From contig JBOGED010000110.1 of NCBI GenBank assembly GCA_050743625.1, positions 1 through 15,693 of the forward strand: a DNA stretch of 15,693 nucleotides, given 5' to 3'. The position numbers and the translations under genes were made by a program. The stretch is from JBOGED01 sp050743625 (GTDB lineage: Bacteria; Actinomycetota; Nitriliruptoria; Euzebyales; Egibacteraceae). Shown in pieces: positions 7,739 through 13,251 of this stretch. The first letter of the stretch is position 1, and each line of letters opens with the position of its first letter. The notes beneath the pieces are model-generated. The model ran no database searches, had not been told where the DNA came from, and worked only from the letters and a program-made list of their open reading frames with translations.

Positions 7739-8497
7739 CTAAAGGATCTGCACCGTGTTCACGGTGATCTTGAAGTCGCATCCCAACGTCCGGGCGGCAC
7801 GTCGGCACATGATCATCCGCTCGAGGAAGATCTCGAAGTACTCCAAGACCTGGCTGATCGAGGTGTCGATCGACAACTCCAACGTTAACGTCGCCGCCTG
7901 GGGGTCAACCCGCAAGAACGATGCCTCGACCGCGTAGTTCACACGGTCGTGGATGTCCATCTCGATCGAGGCGTCCTTCCGCACGCGGCTGCGGTGGACG
8001 TCCGATTTGTCCGCCAAGATGACCGCCGCGCTGACGAGCGACACCGAGTCGCCGTACCGCTCCTCGTGGTTGCCGACCGCGGCGAGCACCTGAGCGATGT
8101 CCGACGGGGGGACCTCAAGCTCCTTCAACAGATCGTAGGCCAGCACCGCGGACATCTGCCCGTGATACGAGCGGCTCACGACGTTGCCGATGTCGTGGAG
8201 ATAGCCGGCCACCGCTCCGAGCTCGGCGACGCGGTGATCATGGCCGAGATGTGTCAGGACGTTGAACGCGATGTTCCCCACGAGGTTGGCGTGACGCAAC
8301 CCGTGCTCGGTATAGCCCTGGGCGCCCAAGAACTCGTCGGCCGCGAGGATGAACGCCGACACGCGCTCGCTCGAGCGGACCTTGTCCAGGAGGGGAATGC
8401 GAACCCGTCCAGTGGAGACCGCTGGGGTCGCTCGTTCCTCACCGGTCCTGGTGCGGCCCCCGACCGGCACTCCCTCGAGTCCTATCGTCCGGTCCAT
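7739..8497 (-). CDS. HD-domain metal-dependent hydrolase of the Sec cluster
   Basis: Uncharacterised HD-superfamily phosphohydrolase. Numbered from the ATG at 8497 (252 aa), the metal site is complete: H69 in LRHANL, H101-D102 in YLHDIGNVV, H112 in SYHGQ, H144 in VGNHEE, and ILADKSDVHRSRVR at 160-173. The C-terminal half (HDRVNYAVEASFLRVD, LEYFEIFLERMIMCRRAA) is strongly reminiscent of a conserved family in clostridia and actinobacteria, often next to yajC/secDF. HD enzymes usually cleave phosphate esters of nucleotides or cyclic dinucleotides; the substrate here is unknown. The start is uncertain: ATG 8536 would overlap yajC by 32 nt, ATG 8497 lies 7 nt after yajC, and GTG 8470 is also possible. 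The first 30 or so residues look unconserved. No membrane segment is visible. Confidence 0.88.
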   Translation of the reverse strand: MDRTIGLEGVPVGGRTRTGEERATPAVSTGRVRIPLLDKVRSSERVSAFILAADEFLGAQGYTEHGLRHANLVGNIAFNVLTHLGHDHRVAELGAVAGYLHDIGNVVSRSYHGQMSAVLAYDLLKELEVPPSDIAQVLAAVGNHEERYGDSVSLVSAAVILADKSDVHRSRVRKDASIEMDIHDRVNYAVEASFLRVDPQAATLTLELSIDTSISQVLEYFEIFLERMIMCRRAARTLGCDFKITVNTVQIL

Positions 8498-8504
8498 GGC
8501 CGCT

Positions 8505-8843
8505 TCAATCGCTTCCGGCCTGCTCGAAGTCCTCATCGTCGATATCGACCAACCGGCGCGCGACTGCCTGCTTCGAGAAGGTCACGACGACGCCAGGCGC
8601 GACCTCGAGCCTCATGGTCTGGTCGTCGACGCTCTGGATGGTGCCGTGCAGGCCGCCGATGGTGACGATCCGGTCGCCGTTGCCCAAGGAGTCGATCAGC
8701 GTCTTTTGCTGCTTCGCCCTCGTACGTTGCGGGCGCAGGATCAGCAGATAGAAGACCACCGCGATGAGCAGGAACGGGACGAGTTGGAGCAAGCCGCCAC
8801 CGGGAGCGGGCTGCTGCGCGAGGATTGACAGTGGAAGGTCCAT
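8505..8843 (-). CDS. yajC: Preprotein translocase accessory subunit YajC
   Basis: Small single-span membrane protein that associates with SecDF. In 112 residues, a hydrophobic helix lies at about 18-36 and ends in YLLILRPQRTRAKQQK, the classic YajC positive-inside junction. GDRIVTIGGLHGTI and a VVVTFSKQAVARRL segment follow, both typical of the family. The C-terminus is acidic. Start ATG 8843 has a weak GAAGG about 10 nt upstream. A candidate promoter lies about 80 nt upstream (8925-8933), so yajC may head a Sec transcription unit. Confidence 0.94.
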   Translation of the reverse strand: MDLPLSILAQQPAPGGGLLQLVPFLLIAVVFYLLILRPQRTRAKQQKTLIDSLGNGDRIVTIGGLHGTIQSVDDQTMRLEVAPGVVVTFSKQAVARRLVDIDDEDFEQAGSD

Positions 8844-8903
8844 GGGATGAATGCCTTCAGACGGGCGTCGTGGTTAGGGAGTAACACGCGCGTCCATGAC
8901 CGC

Positions 8904-8932
8904 GCTATCGCCAAACGGCGGCCTACGATAGC
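8904..8932. repeat. Inverted repeat overlapping the yajC -10 candidate
   Basis: GCTATCG at 8904-8910 and CGATAGC at 8926-8932 form a perfect 7-bp inverted repeat with a 15-nt spacer. The right arm is inside the candidate extended -10, and the left arm falls just past the expected transcription start. This is an arrangement expected of a repressor operator, or of a hairpin at the very 5' end of the mRNA. Confidence 0.4.
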
Positions 8933-8933
8933 A
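8925..8933 (-). promoter_or_regulatory. Candidate extended -10 promoter for yajC-HD-secDF
   Basis: The minus strand reads TGC-TATCGT, an extended -10 (TGn plus TAnnnT), inside the 132-nt ruvB-yajC gap. No -35 element is recognisable 17 nt upstream. The same TGCTAnnnT pattern lies upstream of ruvC and ileS. Confidence 0.4.
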
Positions 8934-8975
8934 CCCACCCGAGGCCGCTTCGTGGTCGGCGGCCCGCGGGATGGC

Positions 8976-10016
8976 TCAGGCGTCGAAGAGCGCGCCGGTG
9001 GACAGCCGGGATTGTGGGAGGGGGATCCCCACGTGAGCGAAGGCGCCGTCAGTGGCGATCCTGCCCCGGGGAGTGCGCGCGAGGAGACCTTGCTGGATGA
9101 GAAACGGCTCGACGACGTCTTCGACGGTGTCCGGCTCCTCCCCCACCGCCACCGCCAGGGTCGACAGGCCCACGGGCCCACCACCGAAGTCCCTGCACAG
9201 TGCGAGCAACACCCACCGGTCGAGCTTGTCCAGACCTCGGGCGTCGACCTCGAACAGATCCAGGGCCGCGCAGGCGACCCGGGCGTTCACGACCCCGTCC
9301 GCCCGTACCTCGGCGTAGTCGCGGACCCGCTTGAGCAGCCGGTTGGCGATCCGGGGAGTGCCACGGCTGCGGCACGCCACCTCGTCAGCGCCGGCCTCGT
9401 CCATCTCGATCGCCAGGATGCCGGCGCTGCGCCGGATGATCCCTCCCAACTCTCTCACGGTGTAAAACTCGAGGCGCGCGGCGAACCCGAACCGGTCACG
9501 CAACGGGCTTGTCACGAGCCCGGTCCGAGTAGTGGCGCCAACCAGCGTGAACTCGGGAAGGGGGAGGCGTAGCGCCTTCGCCCCAGGCCCCTTCCCCACG
9601 ACGATGTCAAGGGTAAAGTCCTCCATCGCCGGGTAGAGGATCTCCTCCACCGCGCGCGGGAGGCGGTGAATCTCGTCGATGAACAACACATCGCCCGCCT
9701 CAACGTTCGACAGGATGGCGGCCAGGTCTCCCGCCCGCTCTAGGGCAGGTCCGCTGGTCGCCCGCAGGTCCGCGTCCATCTCGGCGGCCACGATCCCGGC
9801 CAAAGAGGTCTTCCCGAGGCCTGGCGGACCACTGAACAGCAGATGGTCGGCGGCCTTCCCGCGACCGCGGGCCCCTTCCAGCACCAACTCGAGCTGCTCC
9901 TTCACCCGTGACTGACCCACGAACTCGCTCAAGCGCCGTGGCCGTAGGCTGGTCTCAAGCTCAGCGTCCTCGGTGACGCGCGCGGAAGAGAGCACCTCGT
10001 TGTTCATGTTGTTCAT
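8976..10016 (-). CDS. ruvB: Holliday junction branch-migration ATPase RuvB
   Basis: Hexameric AAA+ motor that drives branch migration with RuvA. In 346 residues: LRPRRLSEFVGQ at 25-35, Walker A GPPGLGKT at 63-70, Walker B LFIDEIHRL at 111-119, sensor 1 GATTRTG at 160-166, arginine-finger segment PLRDRFG at 171-177 and sensor 2 GTPRIANRLL at 219-228. A C-terminal winged-helix part runs from about 260 to 346. All catalytic elements are present. The ATG at 10016 shares one base with the ruvA stop (TGATG). An in-frame second ATG at 10007 is also possible. This is the last gene of the ruvCAB block. Confidence 0.97.
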   Translation of the reverse strand: MNNMNNEVLSSARVTEDAELETSLRPRRLSEFVGQSRVKEQLELVLEGARGRGKAADHLLFSGPPGLGKTSLAGIVAAEMDADLRATSGPALERAGDLAAILSNVEAGDVLFIDEIHRLPRAVEEILYPAMEDFTLDIVVGKGPGAKALRLPLPEFTLVGATTRTGLVTSPLRDRFGFAARLEFYTVRELGGIIRRSAGILAIEMDEAGADEVACRSRGTPRIANRLLKRVRDYAEVRADGVVNARVACAALDLFEVDARGLDKLDRWVLLALCRDFGGGPVGLSTLAVAVGEEPDTVEDVVEPFLIQQGLLARTPRGRIATDGAFAHVGIPLPQSRLSTGALFDA

Positions 10017-10609
10017 CAGGGACGCCCCAGGGTGCGGAGCGCGGTGCGGAGCAGGTCCTCGACGCGTACGCCGGGGTCGTCGGGCAAGCTCGTGACCGCC
10101 TGCTGCACCTCGGCCGTCGCGTAGCCCAAGGCGAGGAGCGCCTCGAGCACCTCGCCTCGAGCGCCGTTGATCTGCCCGGCGGGACAGGCGTCGCCGGGAA
10201 CTCCCTGACCATTGCTGCCAAGTCGCTCACGCAACTCCAAGATCATGCGTTGCGCGCCCTTACGGCCCACGCCGGGGATCACCGTGAGCGCCTTCACGTC
10301 CTCGGTGACGACCGCACGGCGTAGCCCGTCAGCCCCGAGCGTGCTCAACGCCGCCAGCGCGAGCTTTGGACCGACCCCGGTGACCGACAGCAGGATCTCG
10401 AACACGTCACGCGCCGTGGGATCGGGGAACCCGTAGAGGTCGAGCGCGTCCTCACGCACCGAAAGGTGCGTATGAAGCGTGACCTCCGCGCCCACCGGAC
10501 CGGAGGATGCGCCCACTGGCACATGTACCCGGTATCCGACACCACCGACGTCCAGGACGACCTCGCCGACGCCGCCAGCAACCAGGCGACCGCGGAGTAG
10601 CGCGATCAT
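10016..10609 (-). CDS. ruvA: Holliday junction DNA-binding protein RuvA
   Basis: Tetrameric scaffold that binds the four-way junction and loads RuvB. The start MIALLRGRL at ATG 10609 is the family's normal N-terminus and gives 197 aa. The frame stays open upstream to 10789, but that stretch covers the palindromic repeats and is not coding. Domain I (OB fold) covers about 1-62. Helix-hairpin-helix motifs appear at LSVTGVGPKLALAAL (74-88) and VIPGVGRKGAQRMILEL (110-126). After a variable linker, the RuvB-binding domain III lies at about 150-195. A G-rich segment 8 or so nt before the ATG may serve as ribosome binding site. It overlaps ruvB by one base. Confidence 0.96.
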   Translation of the reverse strand: MIALLRGRLVAGGVGEVVLDVGGVGYRVHVPVGASSGPVGAEVTLHTHLSVREDALDLYGFPDPTARDVFEILLSVTGVGPKLALAALSTLGADGLRRAVVTEDVKALTVIPGVGRKGAQRMILELRERLGSNGQGVPGDACPAGQINGARGEVLEALLALGYATAEVQQAVTSLPDDPGVRVEDLLRTALRTLGRP

Positions 10610-10628
10610 CGTTGGCGCCCCCGCAGCG

Positions 10629-10662
10629 CGCAGCTTTCCTCCGCATACGCGGGAAAGTTGCG
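10629..10662. repeat. 34-bp palindromic repeat, copy A (ruvC-ruvA gap)
   Basis: Arms CGCAGCTTTCC at the left and GGAAAGTTGCG at the right are near-complementary (one G-T) around a CCGC-ATAC-GCGG core, so the unit can fold into an imperfect hairpin. It matches copy B at 29 of 34 positions in the same orientation. It ends 20 nt upstream of the ruvA ATG. I saw no further copy in this window. Confidence 0.7.
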
Positions 10663-10669
10663 TCTTCCG

Positions 10670-10683
10670 ACCGGCGCGCCGGT
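10670..10683. repeat. Perfect 14-bp palindrome between the two repeats
   Basis: ACCGGCGCGCCGGT is fully self-complementary and sits nearly midway between copies A and B (7 nt on each side). It could be a dimer-binding site or a spacer of a composite repeat element. Confidence 0.6.
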
Positions 10684-10690
10684 TTTGACC

Positions 10691-10724
10691 CGCAGGTTTC
10701 CTCCGTATCCGAGGGAAAGCTGCG
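10691..10724. repeat. 34-bp palindromic repeat, copy B (ruvC-ruvA gap)
   Basis: Left arm CGCAGGTTTCC and right arm GGAAAGCTGCG pair with one G-G mismatch around a short TATC loop. It differs from copy A at five positions. Copies A and B lie as direct repeats in the 145-nt gap, resembling REP-like intergenic palindromes of other bacteria. Confidence 0.7.
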
Positions 10725-10754
10725 ATCCACGAGCCGGCACCACCAACGGACCCA

Positions 10755-11318
10755 CTATGACCTCCCTGGGCGGACGACCTGCGCACCAACCCGCGCGGCG
10801 GAAAGTGCGGCCGCGAGGCGTGGGCTCATCGCGCCTGAGGGGGTACTCCCTCCACCACGCTGGAGGTGGCAAAGCGCGAGGGCGAGGGCGTCGGCGGCGT
10901 CAGCCGGCGACGGGGCCTTACAGAGGCGAAGCTGTGCCTTGACCATGTAGGCGACCTGGTCTTTGTCCGCGGTCCCGCTGCCGGTCACGGTGGCCTTGAC
11001 CTGAGTTGGCGTGTACTCGACCGCAGGAACGCCTGCCTGCGCGGCGCAGAGCAGGACGACCCCCGCCGCCTGCCCCACCCCCATGGCCGTCCGCGCGTTG
11101 CTGTTGAACAGCACCCGTTCCACCGCAACCGCCTCCGGTCGCAGGTCGGACAGCAGGGTGGTCAACTCCGCATGCAACTGGGCGAGCCGCTCGGGCACGG
11201 GGCGGTCAGGCGGCGTGCGCACCACGCCGACCCAGACCATTACCGGCCGCTGCACCGAGCCCGAGACCATCCCCACCCCACACCGCGACAGCCCAGGATC
11301 GACCCCTAACACTCGCAC
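10755..11318 (-). CDS. ruvC: Crossover junction endodeoxyribonuclease RuvC
   Basis: Resolves Holliday junctions by paired nicks after RuvAB branch migration. 187 aa, usual size. The RNase H-like active site is complete: D7 in VLGVDPGLSRCG, E67 in AVAVERVLF, and D140 and D143 in SPADAADALALALCH. The start is GTG at 11318 with a G-rich AGGGGG about 7 nt upstream; the MRVLGVDPG beginning fits the family. The C-terminal 30 residues are Ala/Arg-rich and not conserved. It is separated from yebC by 46 nt carrying a possible promoter, and from ruvA by the repeat-bearing gap. Confidence 0.96.
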   Translation of the reverse strand: MRVLGVDPGLSRCGVGMVSGSVQRPVMVWVGVVRTPPDRPVPERLAQLHAELTTLLSDLRPEAVAVERVLFNSNARTAMGVGQAAGVVLLCAAQAGVPAVEYTPTQVKATVTGSGTADKDQVAYMVKAQLRLCKAPSPADAADALALALCHLQRGGGSTPSGAMSPRLAAALSAARVGAQVVRPGRS

Positions 11319-11352
11319 AACGACGCCCCCTGTAGAACGTATGTACGGCTTG

Positions 11353-11361
11353 AGCGTAGCA
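11353..11361 (-). promoter_or_regulatory. Candidate extended -10 promoter for ruvC
   Basis: The minus strand reads TGC-TACGCT, overlapping the last bases of yebC's end region (11353-11361 straddles the gap next to the TAA at 11365). Initiation would fall near 11346, leaving a leader of about 28 nt to the GTG start. No -35 hexamer is evident. Confidence 0.35.
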
Positions 11362-11364
11362 GAG

Positions 11365-12114
11365 TTACGCGACGGCTTCGAGGATGTCGTCCGGGATGTC
11401 GAAGTTGGAGTAGACGTTCTGGACGTCGTCGCAGTCGTCTAGGGCGTCGAGGAGGCGCAGGACCTGTTTGGCGACGGACTCCTGGGTGATCGCGACGGTG
11501 ACCGACGGGAGCATCGTCGTCTCGGATGATGAGACGGGGATCCCCGCGTCCTCCAAGGCTTTTCGGACGCTTTGGACGTCGGCGGGCTCGGTCGTGACCA
11601 TGAACGAGTCCCCATCTTGGGTGACGTCCGTGATTCCGGCGTCCAAGCCGGCGACGAGGAGGTCGTCCTCGGACGCCTTGCCGATGGGCACCAGGATGAC
11701 GCCGGTGCGCGTGAACAGGTAGTTGACGGCGCCCGGCTCCGCCAACGACCCGCCGTTCTTGTTGAATGCGGCGCGGACGTCGTTGGCGGCGCGGTTGCGG
11801 TTGTCGGTAAGGCACTCGACGTACAGCGCTACCCCGCCGGGCGCGTACCCCTCGTAGTACACCGTCTCGTAGTTCGCGCCGCCCGCGGAGCCCGCCGCCC
11901 TCTTGAGCGCCCGCTCGATGTTGTCCTTAGGCATCGAGGCGTCGCGGGCCTTCTGTACGGCGTCCGCGAGCGTCGGATTGGCGTCCGGGTCGGCTCCGCC
12001 GACCTTCGCGGCCGCCTCGATGCCGCGGATGAGACGGGCGAACAGCTTGCCGCGCTTGGCGTCAGCCGCGCCCTTCTTCCGCTTGATCGTCGACCATTTG
12101 CTGTGACCGGACAT
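11365..12114 (-). CDS. yebC: YebC/PmpR-family regulator
   Basis: 249 aa, full length. The N-terminal MSGHSKWSTIKRKKGAADAK is the family's hallmark. It is followed by ADAVQKARDASMPKDNIERALKR at about 50-72 and NYETVYYEGYAPGGVALYVE at about 81-100. The acidic C-terminus NVYSNFDIPDDILEAV is also typical. Members are described as DNA-binding transcription regulators (PmpR) and, more recently, as ribosome-associated factors that help translate proline-rich stretches; which applies here cannot be told. ATG 12114 has GAGGA about 10 nt upstream, overlapping the end of pdxT. It lies directly before ruvCAB, as in many bacteria. Confidence 0.96.
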   Translation of the reverse strand: MSGHSKWSTIKRKKGAADAKRGKLFARLIRGIEAAAKVGGADPDANPTLADAVQKARDASMPKDNIERALKRAAGSAGGANYETVYYEGYAPGGVALYVECLTDNRNRAANDVRAAFNKNGGSLAEPGAVNYLFTRTGVILVPIGKASEDDLLVAGLDAGITDVTQDGDSFMVTTEPADVQSVRKALEDAGIPVSSSETTMLPSVTVAITQESVAKQVLRLLDALDDCDDVQNVYSNFDIPDDILEAVA

Positions 12115-12127
12115 GGTCTGGTTATCC

Positions 12128-12760
12128 TCACGCTTGCTGGACTATCTCCACGAAAAGCCGGTGGAGACGGCTGTCCCCGGTCAGCTCCGGATGGAACGCC
12201 GACACGAGGTGGCGGCCTTGACGGGCGAGCACAATTTTAGCACCCACCGGTCTCCCGTCCCGATCACGCGGGTTGACGCTCGCCAGCACCCGGACGTCCG
12301 GTCCCACCTGCTCCACCCACGGCGCTCTGATGAAGACGGCGTGGAGGGGCGCCTCCGGGAGCCCAGGCACGTCGAGATCCGCCTCGAAGCTGTCCACTTG
12401 GCGCCCGAACGCGTTCCGGCGCACGACGAGGTCCATCGCGCAAAGCAAGGGTTGGTCCGACGGCCGGCCGTCCGCGAACAACGCCTGGCGCCCCATCAAG
12501 ATCGCTCCCGCGCAGGTCCCGAACGCCGGCAGGTCGGTACGCAGCCGCGCCCGCAACGGCTCCAGCAGCTCGTAACGATCCATCAGCCGCCCGATCGTCG
12601 TGGATTCGCCGCCAGGAATCACGAGCCCGTCGAGCCCGGCGAGCTCATCCGGCCGCCGCACGACCCGCACGCCTACCCCACAGGCCGCCAGCATGCGCAT
12701 GTGCTCGGGCACATCCCCCTGCAACCCAAGCACGCCGATCAGCAGGCGATCCTCACGCAT
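12128..12760 (-). CDS. pdxT: Pyridoxal 5'-phosphate synthase glutaminase subunit PdxT
   Basis: Glutamine amidotransferase that supplies ammonia to PdxS for direct synthesis of PLP. 210 aa. The motifs in order are IGVLGLQGDVPEH at 8-20, PGGEST at 49-54, the nucleophile C83 in FGTCAGAI, RRNAFGRQVDSFE at 114-126, and the catalytic H190 and E192 in FHPELTGD. The triad is complete, so the enzyme should be active. PdxT works only with PdxS, which usually lies immediately upstream; here the upstream side holds a divergent small gene, so pdxS must be elsewhere. ATG 12760 has no clear ribosome binding site. yebC follows after 13 nt. Confidence 0.96.
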   Translation of the reverse strand: MREDRLLIGVLGLQGDVPEHMRMLAACGVGVRVVRRPDELAGLDGLVIPGGESTTIGRLMDRYELLEPLRARLRTDLPAFGTCAGAILMGRQALFADGRPSDQPLLCAMDLVVRRNAFGRQVDSFEADLDVPGLPEAPLHAVFIRAPWVEQVGPDVRVLASVNPRDRDGRPVGAKIVLARQGRHLVSAFHPELTGDSRLHRLFVEIVQQA

Positions 12761-12829
12761 GCCGCGAAGGCTATCGGTGGTGTGAGTGCACGTATCAGGC
12801 GTGGACCAAGCCGCCTCTCACCAGTGGTC

Positions 12830-12845
12830 GGAGTGGGGGCACTCC
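12830..12845. repeat. Small hairpin in the divergent spacer
   Basis: GGAGTG-GGGG-CACTCC is a perfect 6-bp stem with a 4-nt loop, ending 25 nt before the ATG of the small Cys-rich gene. It may be part of that gene's 5' leader or an operator in the 110-nt spacer it shares with pdxT. I could not identify a convincing promoter for either gene in this spacer. Confidence 0.35.
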
Positions 12846-12870
12846 ATGATGTGCGGAAGGGGAGTCGAAG

Positions 12871-13095
12871 ATGTCAACGATGATCGTCACAGACCCGAAG
12901 AACCGAGTTGAACGGGCCGAGCCATCTGTGCTGACCTGCGCGGAGTGGACCGACGAAAGCGGCGCGCGCTGCGGGCTGCCGGTCCAGGTCGTAAGGTCGG
13001 ACATGCTCGGGTCCACGGAGGGACAGGTCGAGCACGTGCACACGCGATGCGCGGCGGGGCACTGGCTGAACTGCCCCGTCGAGGTTTTCGTGTAA
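12871..13095 (+). CDS. Small Cys-rich hypothetical protein
   Basis: 74-aa protein with AAGGGGAG 6 nt before its ATG, so it is likely translated. Four cysteines and a histidine are spaced like a small zinc-binding fold: C23 in LTCAEW, C34 in ARCGLP, C59 in TRCAAGHW (H63), C67 in LNCPVE. The stretch GSTEGQVEHVHTRCAAGHW resembles small unannotated actinobacterial proteins I recall with a similar PVxH...RCxxGH pattern; no function is known to me. Metal binding is inferred, not shown. There is no signal peptide or membrane segment. It precedes ileS by 156 nt on the same strand, but ileS appears to have its own promoter. Confidence 0.75.
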   Translation: MSTMIVTDPKNRVERAEPSVLTCAEWTDESGARCGLPVQVVRSDMLGSTEGQVEHVHTRCAAGHWLNCPVEVFV

Positions 13096-13144
13096 CCAGC
13101 TGATCCTCCACGCATGCGCGTCTCAGGCCCGCGTGACCTCCCAG

Positions 13145-13153
13145 TGCTACACT
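13145..13153 (+). promoter_or_regulatory. Candidate extended -10 promoter for ileS
   Basis: TGC-TACACT matches an extended -10 element well. Transcription would start near 13160, giving a leader of about 92 nt before the GTG of ileS. No -35 hexamer is seen 17 nt upstream, as is common with extended -10 promoters. Confidence 0.5.
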
Positions 13154-13173
13154 CTCGGCGCTTTTCGGTGCAC

Positions 13174-13246
13174 GGTGCCGCGGAGAACTGATGAGCGGCC
13201 TGGGCGGCACCATCCCCAAGCGCGAAAGCTCATCGTGAGCCGGAGG
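13174..13246 (+). promoter_or_regulatory. Structured ileS leader with mutually exclusive stems
   Basis: Three inverted repeats interlock. GGTGCCGC (13174-13181) pairs with GCGGCACC (13204-13211). GATGAGC (13190-13196) pairs with GCTCATC (13228-13234). GCTCA (13228-13232) also pairs with TGAGC (13236-13240), directly before the Shine-Dalgarno GGAGG (13242-13246). The first two cross (pseudoknot or alternative folds), and the second and third share a strand. This is a layout expected of a translational switch. Actinobacterial ileS genes are known for translational T-boxes, but the T-box signature is not intact here. Confidence 0.45.
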
Positions 13247-13251
13247 ACGAC

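Noticed and set aside
10610..10789. N-terminal extension of RuvA by 60 residues
   Set aside because: The stretch covers the palindromic repeats and is not RuvA-like. MIALLRGRL at 10609 is the family start.
13188..13240. CTGATGAG followed by CGAAA, resembling a hammerhead ribozyme core in the ileS leader
   Set aside because: The required U-H cleavage bases after stem III are absent (CCG instead), stem II pairs only three bases, and no stem I partner is visible. GATGAGC/GCTCATC pairing would also destroy the core.
13096..13251. Canonical T-box riboswitch upstream of ileS
   Set aside because: No intact AGGGTGGNACC motif or UGGN bulge was found, and the candidate promoter leaves too little leader for a full stem I. 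It is kept only as a possibility within a finding.
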